Shown here one piece after another: positions 18,812-27,070 of a stretch of DNA of 64,000 nt. Each line of letters starts with the position of its first letter. Position 1 is the first letter of the stretch. Position numbers and translations under genes: made by a program. Source of the DNA: CAVUPF01 sp963743285 (GTDB lineage Bacteria > Actinomycetota > Thermoleophilia > Solirubrobacterales > 70-9); contig CAVUPF010000001.1 of NCBI GenBank assembly GCA_963743285.1, forward strand, positions 186,001 to 250,000. Reading direction: 5' to 3'. A model generated the notes under the pieces. The model worked only from the letters and a program-made list of their open reading frames with translations, had not been told where the DNA came from and did not search any database.

Positions 18812-20503
18812 ATGACCGAGTCGCACTCCCTCTATCGCCGCCACCGCCCGGGCTCCTTTGCCGAGGTGGTCGGCCAGCAACACGTCGTCCGCACCCTGCG
18901 CAACGCGGTCGAGCGCGACAGGGTCCACCATGCCTATCTGTTCGTCGGCTCGCGCGGGACCGGCAAGACCTCGATGGCGAAGATCCTCGCCCGCTCGCTC
19001 AACTGCGAGCGTGGCGGGCCCACGGTCACCCCCTGTGGCGAGTGCGAATCCTGTCTGACGATCGCCGCCGGCACCTCGATCGACGTGATCGAGATGGACG
19101 CCGCCTCCAACCGCTCGGTCGATGACGTACGAGACCTGCGCGAGCGGGTTGCCTACGCCCCCGCAGCCGGTCGCTGGAAGGTCTACATCCTCGACGAGGC
19201 CCACATGCTGACCAAAGAGGCCTGGAACGCCTTCCTGAAGACCCTGGAGGAGCCGCCGCCGAACACCGTCTTCGTCCTCGCCACCACCGAGGCCCACAAG
19301 GTGATGGCGACGATCGCGGATCGCTGTCAGCGCTTCGATTTCCAACGCCCCTCGCCGGAGCAGATCTCCGAGGTGGTGCTGCGGGTCGCCGCTGCCGAGC
19401 AGATCGAGGTCGAGGACGGGGCGGTGGCGATGATTGCCCGCTCGGCCTCGGGCAGCTTCCGCGACGCGCTCGGCACGCTCGATCAACTTGTCGCCTTCGG
19501 CGGTGAGCGGGTGGCGCTCGAAGACGTGCTGGAGCTGCTCGGCGTCGCTGATGCCGAGCTGCTCTTCGAGGCGGTCGACGCTGTGGCTGACGAAGACCCC
19601 AGGGGGGTGCTGCTCAGCGTCGAGAGGATGAGCGCCTCCGGCCGCGACCCCACCCAGTTCGCCCGCGACCTGCTCGCCCACCTACGCCACCTTCTCGTGA
19701 CCCAGACGGTGGGCGAGGTGCCCAACAGCTTCGTGGTCACCGCCGGTGACTCCGAGCGGCTGGCTGCTCAGGCCACCGCGATCGGCGCCGCGGCCCTGCT
19801 CCGAACGATCGACGAGCTGGCGGGCGCGCTGAGTGCGGTGCGGGAGGGAGATGACGCCCGCCTGGCGGTCGAGATCGCGCTGCTGAAAGCGGCTCGCCCT
19901 GACCTCGATCCCTCGACTGAGGGGCTGCTGCGACGGGTCGAGCGGCTCGAGAGGGCGGCTCGATTCGGGGCTGCGGGGGAGGAGGATCAACCCAAGCCTT
20001 CTAGCGCCCGCCCCGGCGAGCACCACACTCAGCGCGATCCAGAAAAGCAATCAGAGCCAAGTTTGACTGAGAGTGGCTCGGCGGAGACAGACGCTCCCGG
20101 TGAGCCCGGTGAGCCTGGCCCGGTGGATGGGGACCCGGTCGACCTGGAGCGGATCGTGCATCTGTGGGCCGCGGTCCTCGATCAGTTGCGCCAGTCGAGC
20201 GCCCCGGCGCTGGCCGCGCTGTTCGAGGGGGCGCGGCCGGTTGAGATCGATCGCGACGAGGCGACCCTGACGGTCGGTTTTCCGGCGAGCGCCACGTTCA
20301 ACAAGCGCAAGGCCGAGGTCCCCGACAAGCGAGAGCAGATGGCGGCGGCTCTGGAGGCGGTGACCGGCGAGCGGCTGCGGCCCGTCTACGCCGTGCTCGA
20401 CCCGCAGGCGGCCGCGGAGGGCCCTGGTGGCGAGGAGGAGATCGACGAGGAGGAGCTGGTGGAGAGGCTGAAGAGCGAGTTCGACGCGGAGGAGGTCGGT
20501 TAG
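18812..20503 (+). CDS. dnaX: DNA polymerase III subunit gamma/tau
   Basis: 563 residues. Clamp-loader ATPase of the replisome. It starts YRRHRPGSFAEVVGQQHV, then Walker A FVGSRGTGKTSMAK (about 45-57), the zinc-binding cysteines around CGECESC, Walker B VYILDEAHMLTKEAW and sensor ATTEAHK. Domain III follows, then an acidic, proline-rich linker (about 385-450) and a C-terminal tau-like domain. The next gene (ybaB) begins directly after the stop, and recR follows: the conserved dnaX-ybaB-recR operon. Confidence 0.97.
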   Translation: MTESHSLYRRHRPGSFAEVVGQQHVVRTLRNAVERDRVHHAYLFVGSRGTGKTSMAKILARSLNCERGGPTVTPCGECESCLTIAAGTSIDVIEMDAASNRSVDDVRDLRERVAYAPAAGRWKVYILDEAHMLTKEAWNAFLKTLEEPPPNTVFVLATTEAHKVMATIADRCQRFDFQRPSPEQISEVVLRVAAAEQIEVEDGAVAMIARSASGSFRDALGTLDQLVAFGGERVALEDVLELLGVADAELLFEAVDAVADEDPRGVLLSVERMSASGRDPTQFARDLLAHLRHLLVTQTVGEVPNSFVVTAGDSERLAAQATAIGAAALLRTIDELAGALSAVREGDDARLAVEIALLKAARPDLDPSTEGLLRRVERLERAARFGAAGEEDQPKPSSARPGEHHTQRDPEKQSEPSLTESGSAETDAPGEPGEPGPVDGDPVDLERIVHLWAAVLDQLRQSSAPALAALFEGARPVEIDRDEATLTVGFPASATFNKRKAEVPDKREQMAAALEAVTGERLRPVYAVLDPQAAAEGPGGEEEIDEEELVERLKSEFDAEEVG

Positions 20504-20839
20504 GTGGCACGAGGCGGCGGGCCCGGGGGCTTCGACGTGAACGCCCTGATGAAGCAGGCGCAGCAGATGCAGAACGAGATGCTGCAGGCACAGGAGGCGC
20601 TGAAAGGCGAGGTGGTCGAGGCGAGCGTCGGCGGCGGAATGGTCAAGGTGAAGATGGGCGGCGACCTCAACCTGCGCGAGATTTCGATCGATCCAGGAGC
20701 GATCGATCCCGAGGAGGCCGAGCTGCTCTGCGAGATGGTGCAGGCGGCGGTCAACGAGGCGCTCCGGGCGGCCCAGGAGCTGGCGTCCTCGAAGATGGGC
20801 GGGATCACGGGCGGCCTCGGCGGCCTCCCCGGAATGTGA
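20504..20839 (+). CDS. ybaB: YbaB/EbfC-family nucleoid-associated protein
   Basis: 111 residues, GTG start immediately after the dnaX stop. The core AQQMQNEMLQAQEALKGEVV, then GGGMVKVKMGGDLNLREISI and a final helix, is the YbaB fold, a small dimeric DNA-binding protein. The C-terminus is glycine-rich (GGITGGLGGLPGM). Its stop overlaps the GTG start of recR by four bases (GTGA), implying coupled translation. Confidence 0.95.
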   Translation: MARGGGPGGFDVNALMKQAQQMQNEMLQAQEALKGEVVEASVGGGMVKVKMGGDLNLREISIDPGAIDPEEAELLCEMVQAAVNEALRAAQELASSKMGGITGGLGGLPGM

Positions 20840-21438
20840 GCGCCGAGGGCCCGGCGCCGCTGGCGCGCCTCGTCGCCGAGCTGTCGCGGCTGCCGGGGAT
20901 CGGGCAGCGCACCGCGCAGCGGCTTGCCTTCCACATCCTCCGCTCGCCCGATGAGGAGGCGGCGGCGCTCTCCGACTCGATCCGCGAGGTAAAGGAGAAG
21001 GTGGGCCTCTGCGAGCAGTGCTTCAACCTCGCCGAGGGGCCGCTCTGCCGGATCTGCGCCGACTCCACCCGGGAGCGCTCGATGATCTGCGTGGTCGAGG
21101 AGCCCGCCGACGTGATCCCGATCGAGCGCACCCACGAGTACCGCGGCCTCTACCACGTGCTCGGCGGCGCCCTCTCACCGATCGATGGCGTCGACCCCGA
21201 GGACCTGAAGATCGCCGAGCTGCTGGGGCGGGTCGAGGGAGGGGAGGTCCGCGAGGTGATCCTCGCCACCAACCCGACCACGACCGGCGAAGCGACCGCC
21301 CTGCACATCGCCGAGCGGCTGCGAGGAGCAGTCGCCGTCACCCGCCTCGCCAGCGGCCTGCCGGTGGGGGCCGACCTCGAGCACGCCGACGAGGTGACCC
21401 TCGGTAAAGCGCTAGCCGGCCGCCGCAGCCTCGATTAG
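20836..21438 (+). CDS. recR: Recombination protein RecR
   Basis: 200 residues, GTG start within the ybaB stop. It contains the HhH region LSRLPGIGQRTAQRLAFHIL, a four-cysteine zinc finger (CEQCFNLAEGPLCRICAD), the Toprim domain beginning ICVVEEPADVIPIERTHEYR with GLYHVLGGALSPIDGV, and NPTTTGEATALHI near the end. RecR acts with RecF and RecO in RecA loading at gaps. Length and order match the family. Confidence 0.97.
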   Translation: MSAEGPAPLARLVAELSRLPGIGQRTAQRLAFHILRSPDEEAAALSDSIREVKEKVGLCEQCFNLAEGPLCRICADSTRERSMICVVEEPADVIPIERTHEYRGLYHVLGGALSPIDGVDPEDLKIAELLGRVEGGEVREVILATNPTTTGEATALHIAERLRGAVAVTRLASGLPVGADLEHADEVTLGKALAGRRSLD

Positions 21439-21519
21439 ATATCGGTCTGGACAAGCATCTGATCGGAAATAGCGAGTTCTAGGCTTGTCCTCGTCCGCCT
21501 CGTTCGACAGGGTCTCGTC

Positions 21520-22233
21520 GTGGCGAGTGGCTTTCGATCTGAACCCGAGTCCCGCACCGGCTCCCAGGCGGGCCAGCTCGCGCGCGAGGTCTCCTCGCTT
21601 CAGGCGTCGCTGCTGGAGAGGCTGAACGAGGAGCTGAGCGGGGGCGACGCCGCGCTCTTCGCGGATACCGCGCGCCGCCTGGCGGAGGAGTTCGGCTCGG
21701 TCACCGCCACCGCGGTCGGGGCGGTCTGCGAGCGGGCCGGCGCCGGGCTTCACCACGACCCGCTGAGGGGCCTCTACCGGCCCGGACAGATGCGGCGCCG
21801 ACTCGACCAGATGCTCGAGATGAACAGGCGCTACGGGCACCCTTTCGGGCTGGTCGTGTTCGCGATCGAGGGGCCGGGCGCCCGCGACGGCTCCGGCGGC
21901 GGCCGTGAGACGGCGCTCGCCGTGGTCGGCGCGGCGCTGCGCGACAGCATCCGCCTCGTCGATGAGGTCTTTCCGCTCGAGGAGGATGCACTCTGCGTGC
22001 TGGCGCCCAACCAGACCACGGTCGAGGGGGTGCAGATGGCGGAGCGGCTGCTGCGCATGCTCGACGAGCTGGAGAGCGCCGGTGGCCTCAGTATCGCGAT
22101 CTGCGCCGGGGTCGTCGCCTGCCCAGAGCACGGCGCCGAGGCGGAGCGGCTCCTGCACAGCGCCGACGAGGCGATGTGGCGGGCCCGCGCCGTCGGCCAG
22201 CCGGTCGGGGTCGGCGCCTTGCAAGATCGCTGA
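21520..22233 (+). CDS. GGDEF-like protein with degenerate active site
   Basis: 237 residues, GTG at 21520. The C-terminal 170 residues have the GGDEF fold (DPLRGLYRPGQMRRRLDQML, GLSIAICAGVVACPEHGAEA, LLHSADEAMWRAR), but the signature loop reads RLVDEVFPLEEDALCVLAP where active enzymes have GGDEF, so it should not make c-di-GMP. It might bind nucleotide or act by protein contact. The N-terminal 85 residues are helical with no known sensor. The next gene on the same strand encodes a MerR/B12-like regulator. Confidence 0.8.
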   Translation: MASGFRSEPESRTGSQAGQLAREVSSLQASLLERLNEELSGGDAALFADTARRLAEEFGSVTATAVGAVCERAGAGLHHDPLRGLYRPGQMRRRLDQMLEMNRRYGHPFGLVVFAIEGPGARDGSGGGRETALAVVGAALRDSIRLVDEVFPLEEDALCVLAPNQTTVEGVQMAERLLRMLDELESAGGLSIAICAGVVACPEHGAEAERLLHSADEAMWRARAVGQPVGVGALQDR

Positions 22234-22253
22234 CAGATTCTCCGAAATCTGTC
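22232..22253. promoter_or_regulatory. Inverted repeat between GGDEF-like gene and MerR regulator gene
   Basis: GACAGATT and AATCTGTC form a perfect 8-bp inverted repeat around CTCCGA. It starts at the last base of the upstream gene's stop and lies about 90 bp before the MerR-type gene. With no T-run it is a poor terminator, so an operator, perhaps for the MerR protein, is more likely. Confidence 0.4.
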
Positions 22254-22341
22254 CATAACTGGCGTAAACCTGGAATCGGGGTGGGAGAATGGCGCTGGCG
22301 CGGCGAATCCCCAGTCGGCGCACCCACTACCTTCTCTAAAG

Positions 22342-23181
22342 ATGCCAGGAATCCGGACAAATGCGGCAGCCGAGGTGCTCGGCGTCAGCCCCAACACACT
22401 GCGCAGTTGGGAGCGGCGCTACGGCTTCCCGACGCCGAAGCGCACCCCCGGCAACCATCGCAACTACGAGCTGGTCGAGTTGCAGACGCTGCGCGACGCG
22501 CTCGCCCAGACGGGGAACATCTCCTCCGCGATCGAGCTGACCCGCCAGCGCCAGTCGGCGCCGGCGACCGGCGGCGTGCTGCTGGCGGCGCTGGAGAGCT
22601 TCGACGAGGACACCGCCGATCGGGCGATCGAGGAAAGCTTGGCGTTGCGGCCGCTGGAGCGCACCGTGGAGGAGTTGCTGCTGCCGGCGATCGACGAGCT
22701 GGCCGCCGACCCCGACCGCGAGCCGGAGCTGGAGTTCGCGGCCCGCTGGGCGATGGGCTGGCTGCACGGTGCCCGCCGCCTCGCCTCGTCCGCTTCGCGG
22801 CCGGCCGGGGTGCTGCTGCTCGACTCCAGCCGCGGGCCCGACGCCGAGGCGGTCCACGCCCAGGCGCTCGATCTCGCCCTGCGCCGCGCCGGCTTCCGCG
22901 TCCTGATGCTCTCCACCGAGCTTGGCGACGAGCGGCTGGAGCGCGCCCTGGGAGCCCTGGATCCGACCGCGATCGTCCTCTGCGGCCCCGGAGCCGACAC
23001 CGCCGCAGCCGTGAGGCTGGTCCGCAAGATCCGCGAGGTCGGCTTCGACGCGCCGCTGTTTGGCTTCCGCGCCACCGGCCTGATCGGCGACGCGGTCCCC
23101 TCCGCGGGCGAGAGTCCCAGCGCGGTCACCGGGATGCTGAACGCCGACCTGCGCCGTCGCGCCTCCCGGGCCTTCGCCTAG
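22342..23181 (+). CDS. MerR-type regulator with cobalamin-binding-like domain
   Basis: 279 residues. The N-terminus is a MerR HTH (TNAAAEVLGVSPNTLRSWER, RYGFPTPKRTPGNHRNYELV). A helical bundle (about 75-145) and a Rossmann-like domain follow (GVLLLDSSRGPDAEAVHAQA, then ALDPTAIVLCGPGADTAAAV), the plan of CarH/LitR photoreceptors. In the DxHxxG-type region the His is kept but the following Gly is replaced (VHAQAL), so B12 binding is doubtful. The target genes are unknown. Confidence 0.8.
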   Translation: MPGIRTNAAAEVLGVSPNTLRSWERRYGFPTPKRTPGNHRNYELVELQTLRDALAQTGNISSAIELTRQRQSAPATGGVLLAALESFDEDTADRAIEESLALRPLERTVEELLLPAIDELAADPDREPELEFAARWAMGWLHGARRLASSASRPAGVLLLDSSRGPDAEAVHAQALDLALRRAGFRVLMLSTELGDERLERALGALDPTAIVLCGPGADTAAAVRLVRKIREVGFDAPLFGFRATGLIGDAVPSAGESPSAVTGMLNADLRRRASRAFA

Positions 23182-23190
23182 GAGCAGGGC

Positions 23191-23295
23191 CGGCACAGGA
23201 GCCGGGGCGCTCTGGGCCGGCTTGCTCAGCCGAGGACCGAGAAGAGCAGGCGGATGGCGAGGGCGATCAGCGCCACCCCGAGGATCCGCCTGATC
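23191..23295. repeat. Left direct repeat of the arsenic island (copy of tauE 3' end)
   Basis: These 105 bp match 27964-28068. The inner 78 bp (23218-23295) are identical except for one base; the outer 27 bp have six differences. The copy includes the last codons and stop of tauE (complement of FSVLG and stop at 23226) but nothing of the rest of the gene. The repeat ends inside the arsM stop codon (23294-23296), so the junction with the arsenic genes is exact. Confidence 0.93.
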
Positions 23296-24214
23296 ACTCT
23301 GCCAGAGCGGGCTTGCGGGCGCGGATGATCGCCGAGCCGGCCTTATCGTGGACGCGGTGGGTCTCGGTGATCTCCACGTCGACCAAACCGGCGGCGGTCA
23401 GGGCATCCTCGAACTCGCGGTGCGTGAGGGCGCCCGCGATGCAGCCGGTCCACTCGGCCATATCGGCGCGGGTCGCATCGTCCATGTCCTCGTCGGCGAT
23501 CACGTCGGACACTGCAAAACGCCCACCCGGCTTCAGCACTCTTGCCACCTCGGCCAGCACCTTCGGCTTGTCTCCGGAAAGGTTGATCACGCAGTTGGAG
23601 ATCACCACGTCGGCGGTCTCGGCGGGAAGCGGTATCGACTCGATCTGACCGCGCAGCCACTCGACGTTCTCCACGCCCGCCTTGCGCTGGTTCTCGCGAG
23701 CCAGAGCCAGCATCTCATCGGTCATATCGAGGCCGTAAGCCTTGCCGGTCGAGCCGACCCGTTTGGCGGAGAGCAGCACGTCAATGCCGCCGCCGGAGCC
23801 GAGGTCGAGAACCGTCTCACCGGCGCCCAACTCGGCGACCGCGGTCGGATTGCCGCAGCCCAGCGAAGCCATCGTCGCGGTGTCTGGAAGCTCGCCTTGG
23901 GCGGTCTCGTCGTAGAGGCTCGCGCCGAACACCTTGGCTTCGTCGTCGCTGAGCACGGTGTCGGGGGCGCAGCATGAGCTGCCGGGGTCGCTGCCAGCAT
24001 CGACGCTCTGAGCGGCCGCGGCGTAGCGGGCGCGGACTGCCTCGCGAATCTTCTCGCCATCGGCTTCGCCCGCCGAGCAGCCGCAGGTGGAGGACTCTGG
24101 CGTGCAGCAATCGGCCTTCTCGGAGGGCTCGCAGCAGCCGCCTTGTTGCTCTGGCGCGCAGCAGGACGACGCGGCGGAAGAGGAGCCGGTTTTCGTATCG
24201 GTCAGCTCAGCCAT
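23294..24214 (-). CDS. arsM: Arsenite S-adenosylmethionine methyltransferase
   Basis: 306 residues. Uses SAM to methylate As(III). The start at 24214 follows an excellent AAAGGAG ribosome-binding site and overlaps the end of arsR by 13 bp. The N-terminal 65 residues are cysteine-rich (SSCCAPEQQGGCCEPSEKAD, DCCTPESSTCGCSAGE), more so than in usual ArsM proteins. SAM motif I is ETVLDLGSGGGIDVLLSAKR. The conserved arsenic-binding cysteines appear in SSCCAPD, VVISNCVINLS and EWTGCIAGALTH. The stop lies at the edge of the tauE repeat. It is co-transcribed with arsR. Confidence 0.95.
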   Translation of the reverse strand: MAELTDTKTGSSSAASSCCAPEQQGGCCEPSEKADCCTPESSTCGCSAGEADGEKIREAVRARYAAAAQSVDAGSDPGSSCCAPDTVLSDDEAKVFGASLYDETAQGELPDTATMASLGCGNPTAVAELGAGETVLDLGSGGGIDVLLSAKRVGSTGKAYGLDMTDEMLALARENQRKAGVENVEWLRGQIESIPLPAETADVVISNCVINLSGDKPKVLAEVARVLKPGGRFAVSDVIADEDMDDATRADMAEWTGCIAGALTHREFEDALTAAGLVDVEITETHRVHDKAGSAIIRARKPALAE

Positions 24215-24555
24215 GCGGAGAACTCCTTTAGAGCGTCGGGGATCACGTAGTAGTAGGCCCAAAGGCCCTGGCGCTCGGACTCCACGATGCCCGCCTCGCG
24301 CAGCACCTTGAGGTGATGGGAGACCGTGGGTTGGGAGAGGTCGAAAAGCGGGACCAGCTCGCAGACGCAGACCTTGCCGGCGTGCTTTCGCAACACGTCG
24401 ACCAGCTGGAGTCGGATCGGATCGCCGAGCGCCTTGGCGATCGCCGCCATTCGCTGTGCCTGCTCGCGCTGCACGTCGGGATAGACGACCGGCTCGCAGC
24501 AGGGCTCACCGGCCGGGCGCTTGGTCTTCGGCACTAGCTCCAAATCGACAGGCAT
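24202..24555 (-). CDS. arsR: ArsR-family arsenic-sensing repressor
   Basis: 117 residues. Winged-helix repressor with RMAAIAKALGDPIRLQLVDV, the metal-binding box KVCVCELVPLFD, recognition helix LSQPTVSHHLKVLREAGIVE and a wing ending WAYYYVIPDAL. A further CCEP motif near residue 19 could add cysteine ligands. It is the first gene of arsR-arsM and is divergent from the gap-arsJ-arsC genes, so one operator could control both directions. Confidence 0.95.
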   Translation of the reverse strand: MPVDLELVPKTKRPAGEPCCEPVVYPDVQREQAQRMAAIAKALGDPIRLQLVDVLRKHAGKVCVCELVPLFDLSQPTVSHHLKVLREAGIVESERQGLWAYYYVIPDALKEFSAWLS

Positions 24556-24562
24556 CTATTTA

Positions 24563-24601
24563 CTTATATCTATTGAAATCACGTTTGTCAATGTTTAGGA
24601 T
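24563..24601. promoter_or_regulatory. Overlapping divergent ars promoters
   Basis: On the minus strand TTGACA (24586-24591) is followed by a 17-bp spacer and TATAAG (24563-24568), a near-consensus promoter for arsR-arsM. On the plus strand TTGAAA (24573-24578), a 17-bp spacer and TAGGAT (24596-24601) form a weaker promoter for gap-arsJ. The two overlap, so one ArsR dimer bound here could block both. If the plus-strand boxes are right, the gap transcript would be almost leaderless. Confidence 0.6.
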
Positions 24602-24609
24602 CGGCCTCG

Positions 24610-25674
24610 ATGAGCATACGCATTGGGATCAACGGCTTTGGCCGCATGGGGCGACTGGCATTGCGTGCGGCCTGGGGGTGGCCGGAGTTGGCCTTCGCGC
24701 ACATAAACGAGTTAAACGGCGACGCTGCCACCGCAGCCCACCTCCTGATATTCGACTCCATCCATGGGCGATGGTCCGAAAGCGCCGAAGGGCAGGACGG
24801 TGCGCTCACCGTTGCAGGCACAAGTCTCCGCTACAGCAGCATCGCCGACCCCGGCGCCGTTCCATGGGGCGAGGCCGGGGTTGACATCGTGCTTGAGTGC
24901 TCCGGTAGGTTCCGAACCGTAGAGGCGCTCAAGCCCTATCTCGAACATGGCGTCCGCAAGGTCATCGTGGCCGCGCCCGTGAAGGACGAGGCGGCTCTCA
25001 ACGTCGTGGTGGGAGTCAACGACGATCAATACGAGCACGACCGCCACGACATTCTGACCGCAGCCTCCTGCACGACCAACTGCCTGGCGCCCGTCGTGAA
25101 GGTGATTCACGAGGGGATCGGCATCCATCATGGGGCGATCACGACGCTTCACGACCTGACCAACACCCAGACGGTGGTCGACGCCCCCCACAAGGACCTG
25201 CGTCGGGCCCGCGCGGCGAGCCTCTCGCTTATTCCGACAACGACTGGCTCGGCAACGGCGATCGGGCTCATCTTTCCCGAGCTACAGGGTCGACTGAATG
25301 GCCTCGCGGTGCGCGTCCCGATGCTCAACGCCTCACTGACGGATTGCGTCTTCGAGGTAGCCCGACCGACCGATGTCGAGGAGGTCAACGGCCTGCTCCA
25401 GGCCGCCGCCTCCGGTCCGCTGGCCGGGATCCTTGGCTACGAGGAGCGCCCGCTCGTCTCCGTCGACTATCGCGATGATCCGCGCTCGGGCATCGTTGAT
25501 GCCCTCTCGACCATGGTCATCGAGGGAACGCAGGTCAAGGTTCTCGCCTGGTATGACAACGAGTGGGGCTACGCAAATCGCCTCGTCGAGCTCGCACGGA
25601 CGGTTGCCCAAAGCCTTGCGGGTGTAGGTGAGCTCGATCGACCGGACGCGGTCTCCTCGCCTGGTCGGAGTTGA
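24610..25674 (+). CDS. gap: Arsenic-linked glyceraldehyde-3-phosphate dehydrogenase
   Basis: 354 residues. NAD-binding GINGFGRMGRLALRAAW at the N-terminus, catalytic ASCTTNCLAP with the active-site Cys, and the C-terminal WYDNEWGYANRLVELA mark a GAPDH. Its position before arsJ, in an ars cluster, indicates the arsenic role: it joins arsenate to glyceraldehyde-3-phosphate to give unstable 1-arseno-3-phosphoglycerate, which ArsJ exports. It is only 9 bp from the arsJ start. It is probably separate from the glycolytic GAPDH of the cell. Confidence 0.93.
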   Translation: MSIRIGINGFGRMGRLALRAAWGWPELAFAHINELNGDAATAAHLLIFDSIHGRWSESAEGQDGALTVAGTSLRYSSIADPGAVPWGEAGVDIVLECSGRFRTVEALKPYLEHGVRKVIVAAPVKDEAALNVVVGVNDDQYEHDRHDILTAASCTTNCLAPVVKVIHEGIGIHHGAITTLHDLTNTQTVVDAPHKDLRRARAASLSLIPTTTGSATAIGLIFPELQGRLNGLAVRVPMLNASLTDCVFEVARPTDVEEVNGLLQAAASGPLAGILGYEERPLVSVDYRDDPRSGIVDALSTMVIEGTQVKVLAWYDNEWGYANRLVELARTVAQSLAGVGELDRPDAVSSPGRS

Positions 25675-25683
25675 GGCGCATTC

Positions 25684-26964
25684 TTGCCAACCGCTGAATC
25701 AACCTCATCCGCACGGAAGGCAGACCTGCGGAACTACACCCTGGTCACCGGCGCCTACTGGGTCGAGACGCTCACCGACGGCGCGACCCGGATGCTGGTG
25801 CTGTTCTATTTCTACGAACTCGGCTACTCCCCGTTCACGATCGCCTCGCTATTCATCTTCTACGAGATCTTCGGCATCATTACCAACCTCGTCGGCGGCT
25901 GGCTCGCAGCGCGTTTCGGACTGAGGACGACGCTCTTCATGGGACTCGGCACCCAGATCTTCGCGGTGTCGTTGCTCGCTTTCGCGCCACAGGCGTGGCT
26001 CGTCGTGCCCTATGTGATGGTCTCCCAGTCTTTCTCGGGGATCGCCAAGGACCTGACCAAGATGAGCTCCAAGAGCGCCGTGAAGCTCGTCGTGCCCGAG
26101 GGCGACGAATCCTCGCTCTACCACTGGGTCGCGATCCTGACCGGCTCCAAGAACGCGCTCAAGGGGGTCGGCTTCTTCCTCGGTGGGCTGATGCTGACGC
26201 TTGCGGGGTTCCAAACCTCGATGGCGATCCTGGCCGGGTTCGTCCTCACGGCGCTGCTAGTTACCGCGCGGCTGATGCATGGACACCTCGGCCGCCCCGA
26301 TGCGAAGGCCAAGTTCAAGCAGATGTTCTCCAACAACCGCGCGGTCAACGTCCTCGCTGCAGCTCGGATCTTCCTCTTCGCCTCGCGTGATGTGTGGTTC
26401 GTGGTTGGCCTCCCGGTCTACCTCGAGACCGTTCTCGGTTGGAGCTTCTGGCAGACCGGCGGATTCCTGGCGATCTGGGTGATCGGCTATGGGATGGTGC
26501 AGGCTGCGGCCCCCGGGTTTGTGCGCCGGCGAAGCGCTGATGAGGAAGGAGGCGAGCCTGACGGCAGGACCGCGACCTGGCTGGCCTTCGTGCTGGCTGC
26601 GTTTCCCGCCGCGATCGCAGTCGGCCTCACGGTCGACCTCGATCCGACCGCAGTCATCGTCGTCGGGCTGATCGCCTTCGGGGTGGTCTTCGCGATGAAC
26701 TCCGCCGTCCACTCCTACTTGATCCTCGCCTACTCCGACAATGACAAGGCGACGATGAACGTCGGCTTCTACTACATGGCCAACGCCGGCGGGCGCCTGG
26801 CCGGTACGGTGCTGTCGGGGCTGCTCTACGAGTGGGACGGGCTGGCTGCCTGTCTGTGGGCATCGGCCGCGTGCGTGCTCGCAGCCGGTGCGCTCTCGAT
26901 TCTCCTGCCTGGCAAGACACCGAGCCCAACCCGACCCGGTGACGCGCTCGCGACGGTGGGCTGA
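25684..26964 (+). CDS. arsJ: ArsJ organoarsenical efflux permease (MFS)
   Basis: 426 residues with about 12 membrane spans. Family features include the N-terminal RNYTLVTGAYWVETLTDGAT, YEIFGIITNLVGGWLAARFG, a loop with SGIAKDLTKMSSKSAVKLVV and the later NVGFYYMANAGGRLAGTVLS. ArsJ exports 1-arseno-3-phosphoglycerate made by the upstream GAPDH. The start is a TTG (25684) after GAGG, very close to the gap stop, and no better start is available in frame. Confidence 0.93.
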   Translation: MPTAESTSSARKADLRNYTLVTGAYWVETLTDGATRMLVLFYFYELGYSPFTIASLFIFYEIFGIITNLVGGWLAARFGLRTTLFMGLGTQIFAVSLLAFAPQAWLVVPYVMVSQSFSGIAKDLTKMSSKSAVKLVVPEGDESSLYHWVAILTGSKNALKGVGFFLGGLMLTLAGFQTSMAILAGFVLTALLVTARLMHGHLGRPDAKAKFKQMFSNNRAVNVLAAARIFLFASRDVWFVVGLPVYLETVLGWSFWQTGGFLAIWVIGYGMVQAAAPGFVRRRSADEEGGEPDGRTATWLAFVLAAFPAAIAVGLTVDLDPTAVIVVGLIAFGVVFAMNSAVHSYLILAYSDNDKATMNVGFYYMANAGGRLAGTVLSGLLYEWDGLAACLWASAACVLAAGALSILLPGKTPSPTRPGDALATVG

Positions 26965-27070
26965 AAGTAACCGGGCTCGATGCGGCTGACCAACCTCGCT
27001 ATGAATCTCCGTCATTCGATTGCTGCTATTCCAAGCAAGGCCCCCGAAGGCATCAGGGAAAGGGAGAGCA

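Noticed and set aside
18287..19681. 464-codon minus-strand frame opposite dnaX
   Set aside because: Antisense to dnaX; composition is rich in Gly, Arg and His with no conserved motif.
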